A stretch of DNA of 55,615 nucleotides, from positions 1-55,615 of the forward strand of contig JAEINL010000018.1 of the NCBI GenBank assembly GCA_016342655.1, read 5' to 3'. Origin of the DNA: Sphaerochaeta sp. GTDB taxonomy: Bacteria > Spirochaetota > Spirochaetia > Sphaerochaetales > Sphaerochaetaceae. Position numbers and translations under genes: made by a program. Under the pieces are notes generated by a model. It did no database searches. It saw only the letters and a list, made by a program, of their open reading frames with translations, and was not told the DNA's origin. Below are positions 15,856-24,730 of the stretch, piece by piece (position 1 is the first letter of the stretch; each line of letters starts with the position of its first letter).

Positions 15856-16512
15856 ATGGATGACACCTATTACAATAGAGGACTTATTTCCTTTAGCGGC
15901 GCACCCCAGTGGCTTATGGGCATAGCTTCTTTTCTTGCTGCCCTCATTTCACTCTACTCGCTCTTGATCTGGGTGAGGATCATCCTTACGTGGATACGTC
16001 TGCCTGGCCAGAGCAGTGAAAACCCTCTTACCCACTACTTAAGCAAGATTGTCGACCCCTATCTCAACTGGTTCAAAGGCATAAGCGCGTTCAGGAGAAG
16101 TCATATCGACCTCACTCCGCTTATCGCCCTTGCAGTCCTTTCTGTAGTACAAAGCATACTCAGGCTGTTCGGATCCTACGGCAAGATTACTGTAGGTATG
16201 GTCTTTGCCCTGATCCTCAGTACCCTCTGGTCCTTTCTACTCAGCCCGATCCTCTGGTTTGTCATGGCTTTGCTGGGAGTCCGTCTCTACTTCTGCTATA
16301 AGCGTGGCCCCAACACCATCGCATACATCAAAATGATCGACTCACTGGTTGGGGGAGTCCTCAACTGGGTGCAGAGACTCTTCTACAAGGGCAAAACCAT
16401 CAATGACCGTCAGCTGGTACTGACCAGCCTCATTTTCTTTGCCATAGTCTATGTCAGCTCTTCGGCTCTGATCAGAGTACTTGTCTCTGTCTTCGCGAAG
16501 CTTTCTTTCTGA
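15856..16512 (+). CDS. YggT-family integral membrane protein
   Basis: 218 residues, a duplicated YggT domain. Each half has a membrane helix, a W/R-x-W-(I/V)-R type segment and a second helix. The first half (SLYSLLIWVRIILTWI then VDPYLNWFKG) is the clearest. Five or so hydrophobic segments are visible. YggT proteins are inner-membrane proteins linked in other bacteria to osmotic tolerance and to cell-division or secretion genes; the biochemical role is unknown. ACGGAGG lies upstream of the ATG. recG starts two bases after its stop, indicating co-transcription. Confidence 0.85.
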   Translation: MDDTYYNRGLISFSGAPQWLMGIASFLAALISLYSLLIWVRIILTWIRLPGQSSENPLTHYLSKIVDPYLNWFKGISAFRRSHIDLTPLIALAVLSVVQSILRLFGSYGKITVGMVFALILSTLWSFLLSPILWFVMALLGVRLYFCYKRGPNTIAYIKMIDSLVGGVLNWVQRLFYKGKTINDRQLVLTSLIFFAIVYVSSSALIRVLVSVFAKLSF

Positions 16513-16513
16513 G

Positions 16514-18604
16514 ATGGCTTACCTTAGGGCGCTGCAAACCAGCATAAAGACCCTAGGGGGTGTAGGCCCTGCTGCTGCCAAAGCATATGCTCAGCTGGGT
16601 ATCAACACGTACTCCGACCTCCTGCTTTTCTCCCCCAGGGCATGGGAAGACCGAAGCAAGGTCCGCCCCTTGGGAGGCATACAGGACTCTGAGATGGCAA
16701 ACACCCTTGTAGAGGTGCTTGCTCACACCTACTTCGGTCAAAGAAGCGCCAAGAAACGCACCTTGAAGATACTGTTGCGCGATGTCTCAGGCCAAGGGGA
16801 CGGGCGATTGTCGCTACTCTGCTTTGGGCGGAACTTCCTGGAAAAGAGCATCAGGGTGGGAGCTATCTACTACATCTATGCACAGGTCTCCATAAACCGG
16901 GGGGAGCTGCAGAGCTCCCAGTTTGAACTCCACCCGGCCACCGAAGACGGCTCCTTTCCCGCTTCCTTTGGATCGATTCTTCCCATCTACCCCCTCCGTG
17001 GCGCACTTACCCAGAGACTCATCAGAGCCAATGTGCAGAAGGTGCTTGATTCGGTGGAGAGGTTTGAGGAGGAGCTTCCCCCTACACTGGTTGCAGAACA
17101 CTCTCTGATACCTATGGATGAGGCCATAAGGATATGGCACTTCCCTCCCTCCTTTGCAAAGCACCAGAAGGCTAGAAAGACCCTTGCCCTGGATGAACTG
17201 TTCTACCTGCAGCTTATCGCCCGAAGAAGAAAAGGCCTGCAGGAAAGAACCGTACAGCTAAGGACGGCAAACCCCACCAAGATTGAACTGGCCCTCATCG
17301 AGAGCCTTCCCTTCGCCCTGACAGGCGACCAGATAACCGTCCTGCATGAGATCCGCAAGGATCTTGCCACTGACATTCCCATGAACAGGCTGTTGCAAGG
17401 TGATGTGGGTAGCGGCAAGACCTTGGTTGCCTGGATCACCGCCTTGCATGTCCTTTCACAAAATGCCCAAGTCGCTTTCATGGCCCCGACTGAACTGCTT
17501 GCCCGGCAACATGCAGAGTCAGGAGCTAAACTACTGGAACCACTGGGGGTCAGGATGGCCTTCCTTACTGGGTCGGTAAAAAGCAAAGAGCGCAAGCTCT
17601 TGTTGCAAGCCATCGCTGATGGTGAGGTCGATATTGTCGTGGGCACGCATGCTCTCTTTTCCAAGGAGGTCACCTTCAAAAACCTGAGGTATGTGATCAT
17701 AGACGAGCAGCACCGCTTCGGGGTGGAACAACGCCTCGCTCTCATGGAAAAAGCCGAAGTGCCTGACCTTCTTCTGATGACAGCCACCCCCATTCCCCGT
17801 ACCCTCTCGCTGACGGTATTCGGCAACCTGAACGTATCGACTATCAGGACGATGCCCCCGGGAAGAAAACCGGTAAAAACCCACCTCGTGAATGAACAAA
17901 GCCGCAAGAGGATGTACCAGGCCGTCGGGGTGGAGTTTTCCCGAGGCCATCAGGCCTATTTTGTCTATCCCCGAATCGATGACAGTGGGGAGAGTGAGCT
18001 CAGGGATGTGACGAACATGTTCGAATTCCTCAAGGCAGAGTATCCCGACATCCCCTCGGAACTCATCCACAGCAAGCTGGATGATGAAGAAAAAATGTCC
18101 ATTCTCAAGCGCTACCAGAGCGGAGAGCTCTCCTACCTTGTCTCCACCAGCGTAGTTGAGGTAGGTATCGATATACCCAACGCCACGTGCATGGTCATCG
18201 AGCATGCAGATCGGTTCGGTCTCTCCGCCCTGCACCAGCTTCGGGGACGAGTCGGCAGAAGCAACCTTCCTTCCTACTGCTTTTTGGTGTTCGGTGACAA
18301 GCTCACCGATGAGGCAAAGCAGCGTCTTACTGTCATGAAGGAGTCCACTGACGGATTCTACATTGCAGAAAAGGACCTACTTATCAGAGGGCCTGGAGAG
18401 ATGACAGGGACCAAACAGTCCGGGTTCCTGCGCCTTCACTATGCATCCCTCACCGAAGACCTGCCGCTCATAGAGCTGGCAAGAGCCGAAGCCGATAGGG
18501 TCCTCACTAAGGACCCCGCTCTCTTATCTGCCGAATATGCTGTCATACGAAGGACTCTTGCAGAGGCCCCTCCCTTTGCCCTGGAGAGTATTGAGGCCAA
18601 TTGA
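16514..18604 (+). CDS. recG: ATP-dependent DNA helicase RecG
   Basis: About 696 residues. It remodels stalled replication forks and Holliday junctions. N-terminal wedge/OB domain first (GGVGPAAAKAYAQLGI is the usual opening). Then the helicase domains: Walker A GDVGSGKT, MAPTELLARQHA, DEQHRFGV as motif II, TATPIPRT as motif III, STSVVEVGIDIPNAT and QLRGRVGR as motifs V and VI. All are intact. The ATG at 16514 lies two bases after the yggT stop; an earlier in-frame start would lie inside yggT. Long open frames on the opposite strand are shadows. Confidence 0.97.
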   Translation: MAYLRALQTSIKTLGGVGPAAAKAYAQLGINTYSDLLLFSPRAWEDRSKVRPLGGIQDSEMANTLVEVLAHTYFGQRSAKKRTLKILLRDVSGQGDGRLSLLCFGRNFLEKSIRVGAIYYIYAQVSINRGELQSSQFELHPATEDGSFPASFGSILPIYPLRGALTQRLIRANVQKVLDSVERFEEELPPTLVAEHSLIPMDEAIRIWHFPPSFAKHQKARKTLALDELFYLQLIARRRKGLQERTVQLRTANPTKIELALIESLPFALTGDQITVLHEIRKDLATDIPMNRLLQGDVGSGKTLVAWITALHVLSQNAQVAFMAPTELLARQHAESGAKLLEPLGVRMAFLTGSVKSKERKLLLQAIADGEVDIVVGTHALFSKEVTFKNLRYVIIDEQHRFGVEQRLALMEKAEVPDLLLMTATPIPRTLSLTVFGNLNVSTIRTMPPGRKPVKTHLVNEQSRKRMYQAVGVEFSRGHQAYFVYPRIDDSGESELRDVTNMFEFLKAEYPDIPSELIHSKLDDEEKMSILKRYQSGELSYLVSTSVVEVGIDIPNATCMVIEHADRFGLSALHQLRGRVGRSNLPSYCFLVFGDKLTDEAKQRLTVMKESTDGFYIAEKDLLIRGPGEMTGTKQSGFLRLHYASLTEDLPLIELARAEADRVLTKDPALLSAEYAVIRRTLAEAPPFALESIEAN

Positions 18605-18665
18605 CCAAATGAAACTTGAACAAACAGAACCGAAAACCTATTATGGATAGGATGAGAGGTAAGCT

Positions 18666-19229
18666 ATGCGTATAACCGGAGGAATCTATAGGGGAAGGAC
18701 AGTGACCTGTCCTCCAGGTATCATAAGACCTGCCATGGATATGATGAGGGAGTCTCTCTTCTCCATATTGGGAAACATTGAAGGCCTGTCCTGGCTTGAC
18801 TTGTTCACCGGTAGCGGATGTGTGGGCATCGAGGCAGCTTCCCGTGGAGCGGCTATTGTTCATGTGGTGGAAAAGGATCGTCAGAAGAAGGCTACCATCC
18901 TAGAGAACTTGAGCATGGTTGAGAGTGAGATCAAGCTTTTCATGACCGACGTCAACCGATTCATCCCCACAGCCAAACGGCAGTACGACATCGTATACGC
19001 CGACCCTCCTTTTCCTATGGGTGGCAAAGTCGATCTTGCCAAGGCAGTGGACAAGGCTGACCTCCTGACAGAGGGAGGCCTCTTTATCATCCACTACCCT
19101 TCTGAAGAGAAGCAGAGCTGGCCAGAGCACATAGGAAGCCTAGAGTTCAATGATGAACGTAAGTATGGGCGCAGCATGCTTCGCTTCTACAAGAAAGTAA
19201 CGACACAGGGAGATACGGATGGAGAATGA
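18666..19229 (+). CDS. rsmD: 16S rRNA (guanine-966-N2)-methyltransferase
   Basis: 187 residues, RsmD family. It methylates G966 of 16S rRNA using S-adenosylmethionine. It opens with MRITGGIYRGR, has RPAMDMMRESLFSIL, then the SAM-binding DLFTGSGCVGIEAASRG and the catalytic ADPPF motif (NPPY type). GAGAGG precedes the ATG. The 61-base gap from recG contains only a short CCTAT/ATAGG dyad. The thioesterase gene begins inside its last 11 bases. Confidence 0.94.
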   Translation: MRITGGIYRGRTVTCPPGIIRPAMDMMRESLFSILGNIEGLSWLDLFTGSGCVGIEAASRGAAIVHVVEKDRQKKATILENLSMVESEIKLFMTDVNRFIPTAKRQYDIVYADPPFPMGGKVDLAKAVDKADLLTEGGLFIIHYPSEEKQSWPEHIGSLEFNDERKYGRSMLRFYKKVTTQGDTDGE

Positions 19230-20052
19230 CACTCTAAGCATCGACGAGCATAATATTGCGCATAGCCAATTCACCACATACAGCTATGAGACAGACTGTT
19301 TTTTTGATGCAAGACTTGCATTCTACTTCCAAATTGTACAGGAAGCGGCTGGAAACCACGCGGCGGTGCGTGGGTGCAGTATCCCGACCCTTCATAAGGA
19401 AGGAAAGACCTGGGTCATCACCCGAAGCAAAATTGAAGTGCACAGGTATACCCATTGGCCTGAACAGGTCATAGTCGAGACTTGGGCACAAGAGCCCATC
19501 AGGCTCCATCTTCCCAGGGTGATCCGATCCTTTGATGAGCAGGGGGGAGTTATTTTCATGGCAAAGACCTACTGGGCACTCATTGACTTGGAAAGTGGAA
19601 GGCCGTTGCGTCCCACCACCATGAGCGAGCGCATAGGGCTTCCTTCGCCGGAGATGCAGATGGACCTCTCCCTGAAAGCCCGCCTTACCTATGAGGATTC
19701 GCACTGCACAACCCTTGTCTCCTACAAGCCAAAGATCCACTACCTCGACACTGACAGCAACTTGCATGTCAACAATATTTCCTACCTCAACTGGGCTTTG
19801 GAAAGCCTGCCTTCAGAGTTCCGTAATCGCGCCAAGATAGCCGAAGCCGATGTCTCCTGGATACGGCAGACCTTCAGCGGTGATGACATCACCGTGTATA
19901 CAGGTTGTGAAGATGAGAAGATTTTGTTTGGGGATGCAGGCTTGCTCTATCATAAGATAGTCAGGAAAGAGAAGGAGGGGAGAATGACCATTGTATGGGA
20001 AGGGACAACCAGATGGGAGAAACGCGCCGTTCTTAGAGGAATACCTTCCTGA
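19219..20052 (+). CDS. Acyl-ACP thioesterase (FatA/FatB-like)
   Basis: 277 residues, double hot-dog fold. It releases free fatty acids from acyl carrier protein. The first hot dog spans roughly residues 10-140 (FQIVQEAAGNHAAVRG, KTWVITRSKIEV). The second holds the active-site segment DSNLHVNNISYLNWALESLP, with the Asp/Asn/His pattern of bacterial and plant FatA. It starts 11 bases inside rsmD, so it is the last gene of the XDH-like-to-thioesterase run. Its end overlaps by 20 bases the end of the converging glycosidase-like gene. Confidence 0.9.
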   Translation: MENDTLSIDEHNIAHSQFTTYSYETDCFFDARLAFYFQIVQEAAGNHAAVRGCSIPTLHKEGKTWVITRSKIEVHRYTHWPEQVIVETWAQEPIRLHLPRVIRSFDEQGGVIFMAKTYWALIDLESGRPLRPTTMSERIGLPSPEMQMDLSLKARLTYEDSHCTTLVSYKPKIHYLDTDSNLHVNNISYLNWALESLPSEFRNRAKIAEADVSWIRQTFSGDDITVYTGCEDEKILFGDAGLLYHKIVRKEKEGRMTIVWEGTTRWEKRAVLRGIPS

Positions 20053-21046
20053 GACTTGGATCCTTACCCAAGAGAAGCCCGATGGACTCACGCACAAGAG
20101 GGAAGCCCGAATAGGTGTTTGCCGAAAAGTAACAGTACCAGCACCCTTCCTCGGTCTTGTAGTGCAGGTCACAGCTGACAACATAACGACTTGCCCAACC
20201 ACGCACGGGGGTAGGCAGTATTACTGACCGGAAAGAGGGCTTCCAGAGAAGACCATCAGTACTCTCGATCTGCAACAGGGAGGAGGTGGTCTTTGCCCGC
20301 TTCTTGTCCCAATGCATTGCACATTCAAATCCAACATATCCATCGGCTGTCTGCACCACCTTGATACTCCCACAAGCCATGTTGCGATAGGGGTCATCAG
20401 GATCAGGGGAAAGGAGACTCCCGCCTTCATTTGCCAAGGCATACGGTCCTTCAAGACAGGAACTCATGGCCAAGGCAAAATGTCTTGTGGCCTTTTGCTT
20501 GGTGTCTTCGAGCACCACATGGGAGGCTCCGAAATAGAGTCGGTAGCCTTCCCTATCCTTAAACAGCTGAGGCCGGGAAATTCTGGGGTTTTTCAGTCCG
20601 TCCTGTGCAAAGGGGACATCCTTGCTGTCAAGGATGACCTTGGGTTCGCTGAAGATAATGAGGTCACTGGACGATCTCATCTCAAAACGGCTGGACTTGT
20701 TCTTATCCGCCCGTTTTCCCCTCAGTCTTTTTTTCAAGGGAGTCAGGGTCACATCATGCTTCTCGTAGAGCAGATACCACATGCCATCCTGCCGGAAAAT
20801 TGATGGGGAGTGGCCTCTGAGCTCGATCATTTTCCTAGGTTCCCAAGAAATGCCGTTCTCACTGATAAAGTGCTCTATGCCCACCCATGTATGACCAAAT
20901 AGGTGCCATTTACCGTCAGGACTCTCTTCTGGAAAAAGGAAAAAAGGGTCGCAGAGCCGTGGCATATACCACAGGCTCCGTATTACCGGTTTGTCACTGA
21001 AGGGAAACCAGGAAGTCCTGGTAAAGGCGGCTATGGATGGAGGCAT
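20033..21046 (-). CDS. Five-bladed beta-propeller glycosidase-like protein (GH43/GH32-like)
   Basis: About 337 residues with repeated beta-propeller blade signatures typical of GH43/GH32/GH117-type proteins: WYMPRLCDPFFLFPE, WHLFGHTWVGIEHFISENG, RQDGMWYLLYE, ISRPQLFKDREGYRLYFGAS and SLLQIESTDGLLW. An Asp in CDPF at the start of the first blade is in the place of the family's general base. There is no signal peptide, so it acts in the cytoplasm if active. The substrate is unknown. The ATG at 21046 has GAGGAG upstream; a GTG one codon earlier is possible. It follows lspA and a small membrane protein in one operon. Confidence 0.65.
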   Translation of the reverse strand: MPPSIAAFTRTSWFPFSDKPVIRSLWYMPRLCDPFFLFPEESPDGKWHLFGHTWVGIEHFISENGISWEPRKMIELRGHSPSIFRQDGMWYLLYEKHDVTLTPLKKRLRGKRADKNKSSRFEMRSSSDLIIFSEPKVILDSKDVPFAQDGLKNPRISRPQLFKDREGYRLYFGASHVVLEDTKQKATRHFALAMSSCLEGPYALANEGGSLLSPDPDDPYRNMACGSIKVVQTADGYVGFECAMHWDKKRAKTTSSLLQIESTDGLLWKPSFRSVILPTPVRGWASRYVVSCDLHYKTEEGCWYCYFSANTYSGFPLVRESIGLLLGKDPSLRKVFL

Positions 21047-21048
21047 CA

Positions 21049-21336
21049 CTACTCCTCACGACGAGGTTTTTTTCTCTTTCTGGAAAACAGGGGGGCCAAT
21101 TTTTCCTCAAGCTCAAAACGCTTGGTCATCCACTTGATGATGACCGAGTAAAGCCAAAAGCTTCCACCGATACTCACCAGGAATGAGAGTCCCAGCCATA
21201 GGGGAACTAAGGAACTTGCAGGGTCTACAAATCGTGTGATAAGTATGAAACAAATCAGAAACAGAACAAGCATGAGGACAATGTTTAGTACTGTTGCCAC
21301 CAGCATGAACCAGATAGTATTGGATTTCTTAGACAT
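21049..21336 (-). CDS. Small two-helix membrane protein
   Basis: 95 residues with two strong hydrophobic helices (about 9-33 and 43-65) and a highly basic C-terminus (SRKRKKPRREE). No family recognised. It overlaps the lspA stop by 8 bases and runs directly into the glycosidase-like gene, so it is translationally coupled to lspA. A role with lipoprotein processing is possible from position only. Confidence 0.75.
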   Translation of the reverse strand: MSKKSNTIWFMLVATVLNIVLMLVLFLICFILITRFVDPASSLVPLWLGLSFLVSIGGSFWLYSVIIKWMTKRFELEEKLAPLFSRKRKKPRREE

Positions 21337-21856
21337 CGTTTAATTCCTTCTTCGTAGGAGTCCATAGTATCGTAAGGGCAATCAGGATTCCACTGATCAC
21401 CAATGAAGCATCGGCAATATTCCAGGTAGGCCATCGCTCAAAGCCCAAAAAACCATAGACCTTCACACTAATGAAATCGACCACCCTGAAGGAGCGGAAG
21501 ATTCTATCTACCAGATTACCAATCCCGCCACCCAAGAAGAGCGCGAGGGTCCACCGCTGCAGACGGGTCAACTCAACCTTCCTGGAGAAGTATAGCACGC
21601 TTACCCCAATAAGGAGGATAATTGGGAGAAAAATGAATCCCACAAGCTTAGCGAAGGCAGGTAAGCCTACTCCCATACTGAAGGCAATGGCGGTGTTCCG
21701 CACATGCACAATAGCAATGAAGTCTCCTAAAAATCGGAATCCTATAGTGTTTTCCGCAATAGTAGCCACTATCCAGGCCTTGGAGAGCTGGTCTGAAATG
21801 ATTACAGCGAGGGTTAGCAGTAGTGGTATTGCCTTACTTGGTTTTTTTGTTTCCAT
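21329..21856 (-). CDS. lspA: Signal peptidase II (prolipoprotein)
   Basis: About 175 residues, inner-membrane aspartyl protease that cleaves lipoprotein signal peptides after lipidation. Four membrane segments. Conserved regions: VRNTAIAFSMG, then GGGIGNLVDRIFRSFRVVDFISV (first catalytic Asp in VVDF) and WPTWNIADASLVISG (second catalytic Asp). I start at the ATG at 21856; upstream in-frame codons run back into the nif3-like gene and read as low-complexity basic sequence. The ribosome-binding site is weak. Its presence shows the cell makes lipoproteins, although the two binding proteins in this window lack a lipobox. Confidence 0.93.
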   Translation of the reverse strand: METKKPSKAIPLLLTLAVIISDQLSKAWIVATIAENTIGFRFLGDFIAIVHVRNTAIAFSMGVGLPAFAKLVGFIFLPIILLIGVSVLYFSRKVELTRLQRWTLALFLGGGIGNLVDRIFRSFRVVDFISVKVYGFLGFERWPTWNIADASLVISGILIALTILWTPTKKELNDV

Positions 21857-21890
21857 AGGAGCCACTATACTACACTCTTTTCGCTTTTGC

Positions 21891-22643
21891 CTACAGGCCG
21901 GTGGGATTATCAAGGAAGAGGGTCTGCACTCCAAACACAGCAGAAAGATGCTCGGCAAGCGCCTGGACCCCGAAAACCTCACTTTCGTAGTGGCCTCCCC
22001 CGATCATGGTTATGCCCTGCTCGAGGCAGTCATTATAGATTTGGTGCTCACACTCTCCGGTGATGAAGCAATCCAGGCCTTCTGAGAGGGCGGTGTGGAC
22101 ATCGTCACTGGCCCCGCCACTGACAATGCCTACGCTTGAAATCAATGCAGGTCCGAAAGGCAGGAGGATGGGATTGGTAAATCCAAGCTGCATTGCTATC
22201 TCTTGGGCAGTAAGGGGTTTTGGTAGGTTTCCCTTGCAACCGATCGCCACTGCCTTGAACAGGGCAAACGGCTGTACCTCTACAAGGCCTAGCAACGAGG
22301 CCATGACAGCATTGTTACCAACTGACGGATGAGCATCGAGGGGGAGGTGTGCAACATAAAGATTGATATTGCCATCAAGAAGAGTCTTGATTCGGCTGTA
22401 GTGGGCGCCTGTAATGGGCAAGGGGCTTCCCCAGTAGAGGCCATGGTGGACAATGAGCATATCCGCTCCCCACTGGCTGGCAAGATCGAAGGTCCTCTGG
22501 CATGCATCGACAGCAAAGGCAATCTTGGAAACCTCCTTGTCAGGGCCACCGACAACCAAGGAGTTGAGTGAGGGGTCAAGGGATGAAAAAAGCCCGACAG
22601 AAAGGTACTCATCAAGGTATCTAACCAATTCATTGCGTCTCAT
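21891..22643 (-). CDS. Nif3-like dinuclear metal-centre protein
   Basis: 250 residues, Nif3/YbgI family (DUF34). Metal-binding motifs are complete: IVHHGLYWG near residue 65, HLPLDAH near 98-104, and GGHYESE near the C-terminus. The family forms toroidal hexamers with two metal ions per subunit; its physiological reaction remains poorly defined, with links to GTP cyclohydrolase and cofactor repair. First gene of the minus-strand run nif3-lspA-membrane protein-glycosidase, divergent from the LonB-type protease. Confidence 0.9.
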   Translation of the reverse strand: MRRNELVRYLDEYLSVGLFSSLDPSLNSLVVGGPDKEVSKIAFAVDACQRTFDLASQWGADMLIVHHGLYWGSPLPITGAHYSRIKTLLDGNINLYVAHLPLDAHPSVGNNAVMASLLGLVEVQPFALFKAVAIGCKGNLPKPLTAQEIAMQLGFTNPILLPFGPALISSVGIVSGGASDDVHTALSEGLDCFITGECEHQIYNDCLEQGITMIGGGHYESEVFGVQALAEHLSAVFGVQTLFLDNPTGL

Positions 22644-22696
22644 GGGGTACAGTATAAAGAGTTGACTTGATTTGTTCCACCTCCTATAGTTCTGGC

Positions 22697-24730
22697 ATGG
22701 TTGAAAAAGTGACGAAGATACAGAGACTTCCCTATGAGGAAGCTGCTTTTGACTTTACAGATGCACGTATACAAGAGTGCAAAAAACTTGCTTTGGGACC
22801 CTCTATCGTGGGTCAACCACGGGCTTTACGCTCACTGCAAATGGGTCTTGCCATTCAGAAGGGAGGGTACAACCTCTTTGTCAGCGGCAACTCAGGCAGC
22901 GGCAGGCTCGAAGCTATCAAGGAGAGTGTTGAGAGGTTCAGATCCGATACTTCTCTTTTACAGGACATCGTCTATGCCTACAATTACCTCCAGCCTGACT
23001 CCCCTGTCGCCCTCACCTTCCCCCCCAAGGAAGGGCAAAGATTCTCTGATGCCATGGAGCTGTTCAGCCAGAAGGTAGCCCTTCTTGCCCAAGGCCGCAC
23101 CACCTTCCAGGAAAAGGCAACAGAGTTGCTTAAAACCATAGAAAAGGATTTCAATTCCCCCTCCCTTTCGGTGCAGTTCAGCCATATCCATTCCGATTTG
23201 ATACGACAAGCCTCCCATATACAGAACCTTACTGACGAACAACTCAAAAAGGATCCCTTTGCCCGCAAGTATCGGGTAAACCTCCTGGTCAACCATAGCA
23301 AGACGAGTAAAAGACCCCTGATAATTGAGAACTACCCAACCTTCTCCAACCTTTTCGGTACCCTCGATGACAAGGCTGATTTTGCGCACCTTGGCTTGCA
23401 TGCAGGCTCCCTTCTGGAAGCGGAAGGCGGCTTCATTGTCATCAATGCTGAGGAATTGCTCTCTGAAGATGGCCTCTGGGATGCCCTGAAACGGTACCTC
23501 GATGCATCAGCTCTTGCCTTGCAGGCAGACCTTTTGGTCAAGGGTGAGTTGCGAAAGGGCCAGATCAGGCCACAGATGACAAAGATCCCTGTAAAGGTCA
23601 TCCTTATGGGTAATGAAGACACCTTCGACGCTCTGACTGAACACGATGAGAGATTCCTGAATCTTTTCAAGGTTTCTTCACAGTTTGACTTCGCCATGCC
23701 CTCTACTGATGAGAATATTGCAAAGAGTATAGCAAACCTGAATGCCTTTGCCGAGAAACATACAAAGAGGAAGCTCGATAATTCTGCTTTGTCCCAGCTT
23801 CTACGCTACAGTGCCTGGTATGCAGAGTCCCGCAGTGAGCTCACCACCCAGTTCTCCCAGCTCTATGACATCATCATCGAGGCAGACTACTGGGCTGAAA
23901 TTGAGAAGAAGGACACTATCGACAGGACGCTCATCCTCAAGGCAAACGAGGAGCGTGACTACTTCAGTAACATTACAGAGCTTCGCATCAATGAGGAGAT
24001 TCTCAACGGTGAGATGCTCATCAGCCTGACAGGTTCTAAGGTCGGGGTTGTCAACGGCCTTGCAATAATGGACAGGGGGGCCTCTTCCTTCGGCACGCCG
24101 ACGGTCATCACTGCCAGTGTTGCCCCAGGAAGCGAAGGCATTGTCAATATTGAGCACGAAGCTGGCCTTAGTGGTGAAATACATGACAAAGGTCTGCTTA
24201 TCCTGGAAGGGTATCTGCGCAAGCACTATGCGAGGACCTTTCCCCTCTCCATCTATGCAGGCATTGCCTTTGAGCAGTCCTACGCTGAGGTCGATGGGGA
24301 CAGCGCCTCTTCTTCTGAGCTCTATGCCTTGCTTTCAGCCATCGGGGAGTTACCTATACGCCAGGATATCGCCGTTACAGGTTCGGTCAACCAGATGGGT
24401 ATGATCCAGCCGGTTGGAGGCATCAATGAGAAGATCGAAGGATTCTATCGGACCTGCCTCACTACCGGCCTGAGTGGAAAACAGGGTGTCATCATCCCGA
24501 TCCAGAATGTGCGCAACCTGATAATCTCCTATGAGGTGCTTGAGGCCATCAGGGAGAAGAAGTTCCATATATACCCCATCACCACCATTGATGAAGGGAT
24601 GCGCATCCTTACAGGAAGACCAGTAGGCATACGTAACACCAAGGGTAACTATAGTGCGGGTAACTTTAACTTTGAGATTGAAGACAGGCTGAGAAAGATG
24701 TACCAGGCGGTAACCTCTAGCAGGTCGTAG
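22697..24730 (+). CDS. LonB-like ATP-dependent protease (AAA_32 + Lon S16)
   Basis: About 677 residues. The N-terminal half is the AAA_32-type ATPase seen in LonB/YcbZ-like proteins. Its phosphate-loop region reads GNSGSGR, with Arg where Lys is usual, a known variation in this group that may weaken ATP use. The C-terminal S16 protease domain is intact: EVDGDSASSSELYALLSAIG carries the catalytic Ser, and VGGINEKIEGF the catalytic Lys. The ATG at 22697 is chosen because the conserved N-terminus begins there; an alternative lies 10 codons upstream. It probably removes damaged or unfolded proteins. It converges with the TrmH-type gene (14-base overlap). Confidence 0.92.
   Translation: MVEKVTKIQRLPYEEAAFDFTDARIQECKKLALGPSIVGQPRALRSLQMGLAIQKGGYNLFVSGNSGSGRLEAIKESVERFRSDTSLLQDIVYAYNYLQPDSPVALTFPPKEGQRFSDAMELFSQKVALLAQGRTTFQEKATELLKTIEKDFNSPSLSVQFSHIHSDLIRQASHIQNLTDEQLKKDPFARKYRVNLLVNHSKTSKRPLIIENYPTFSNLFGTLDDKADFAHLGLHAGSLLEAEGGFIVINAEELLSEDGLWDALKRYLDASALALQADLLVKGELRKGQIRPQMTKIPVKVILMGNEDTFDALTEHDERFLNLFKVSSQFDFAMPSTDENIAKSIANLNAFAEKHTKRKLDNSALSQLLRYSAWYAESRSELTTQFSQLYDIIIEADYWAEIEKKDTIDRTLILKANEERDYFSNITELRINEEILNGEMLISLTGSKVGVVNGLAIMDRGASSFGTPTVITASVAPGSEGIVNIEHEAGLSGEIHDKGLLILEGYLRKHYARTFPLSIYAGIAFEQSYAEVDGDSASSSELYALLSAIGELPIRQDIAVTGSVNQMGMIQPVGGINEKIEGFYRTCLTTGLSGKQGVIIPIQNVRNLIISYEVLEAIREKKFHIYPITTIDEGMRILTGRPVGIRNTKGNYSAGNFNFEIEDRLRKMYQAVTSSRS

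Noticed and set aside
17203..18235. Two 234-codon minus-strand frames inside recG
   Set aside because: Antisense shadows created by codon bias; recG motifs are intact on the other strand.
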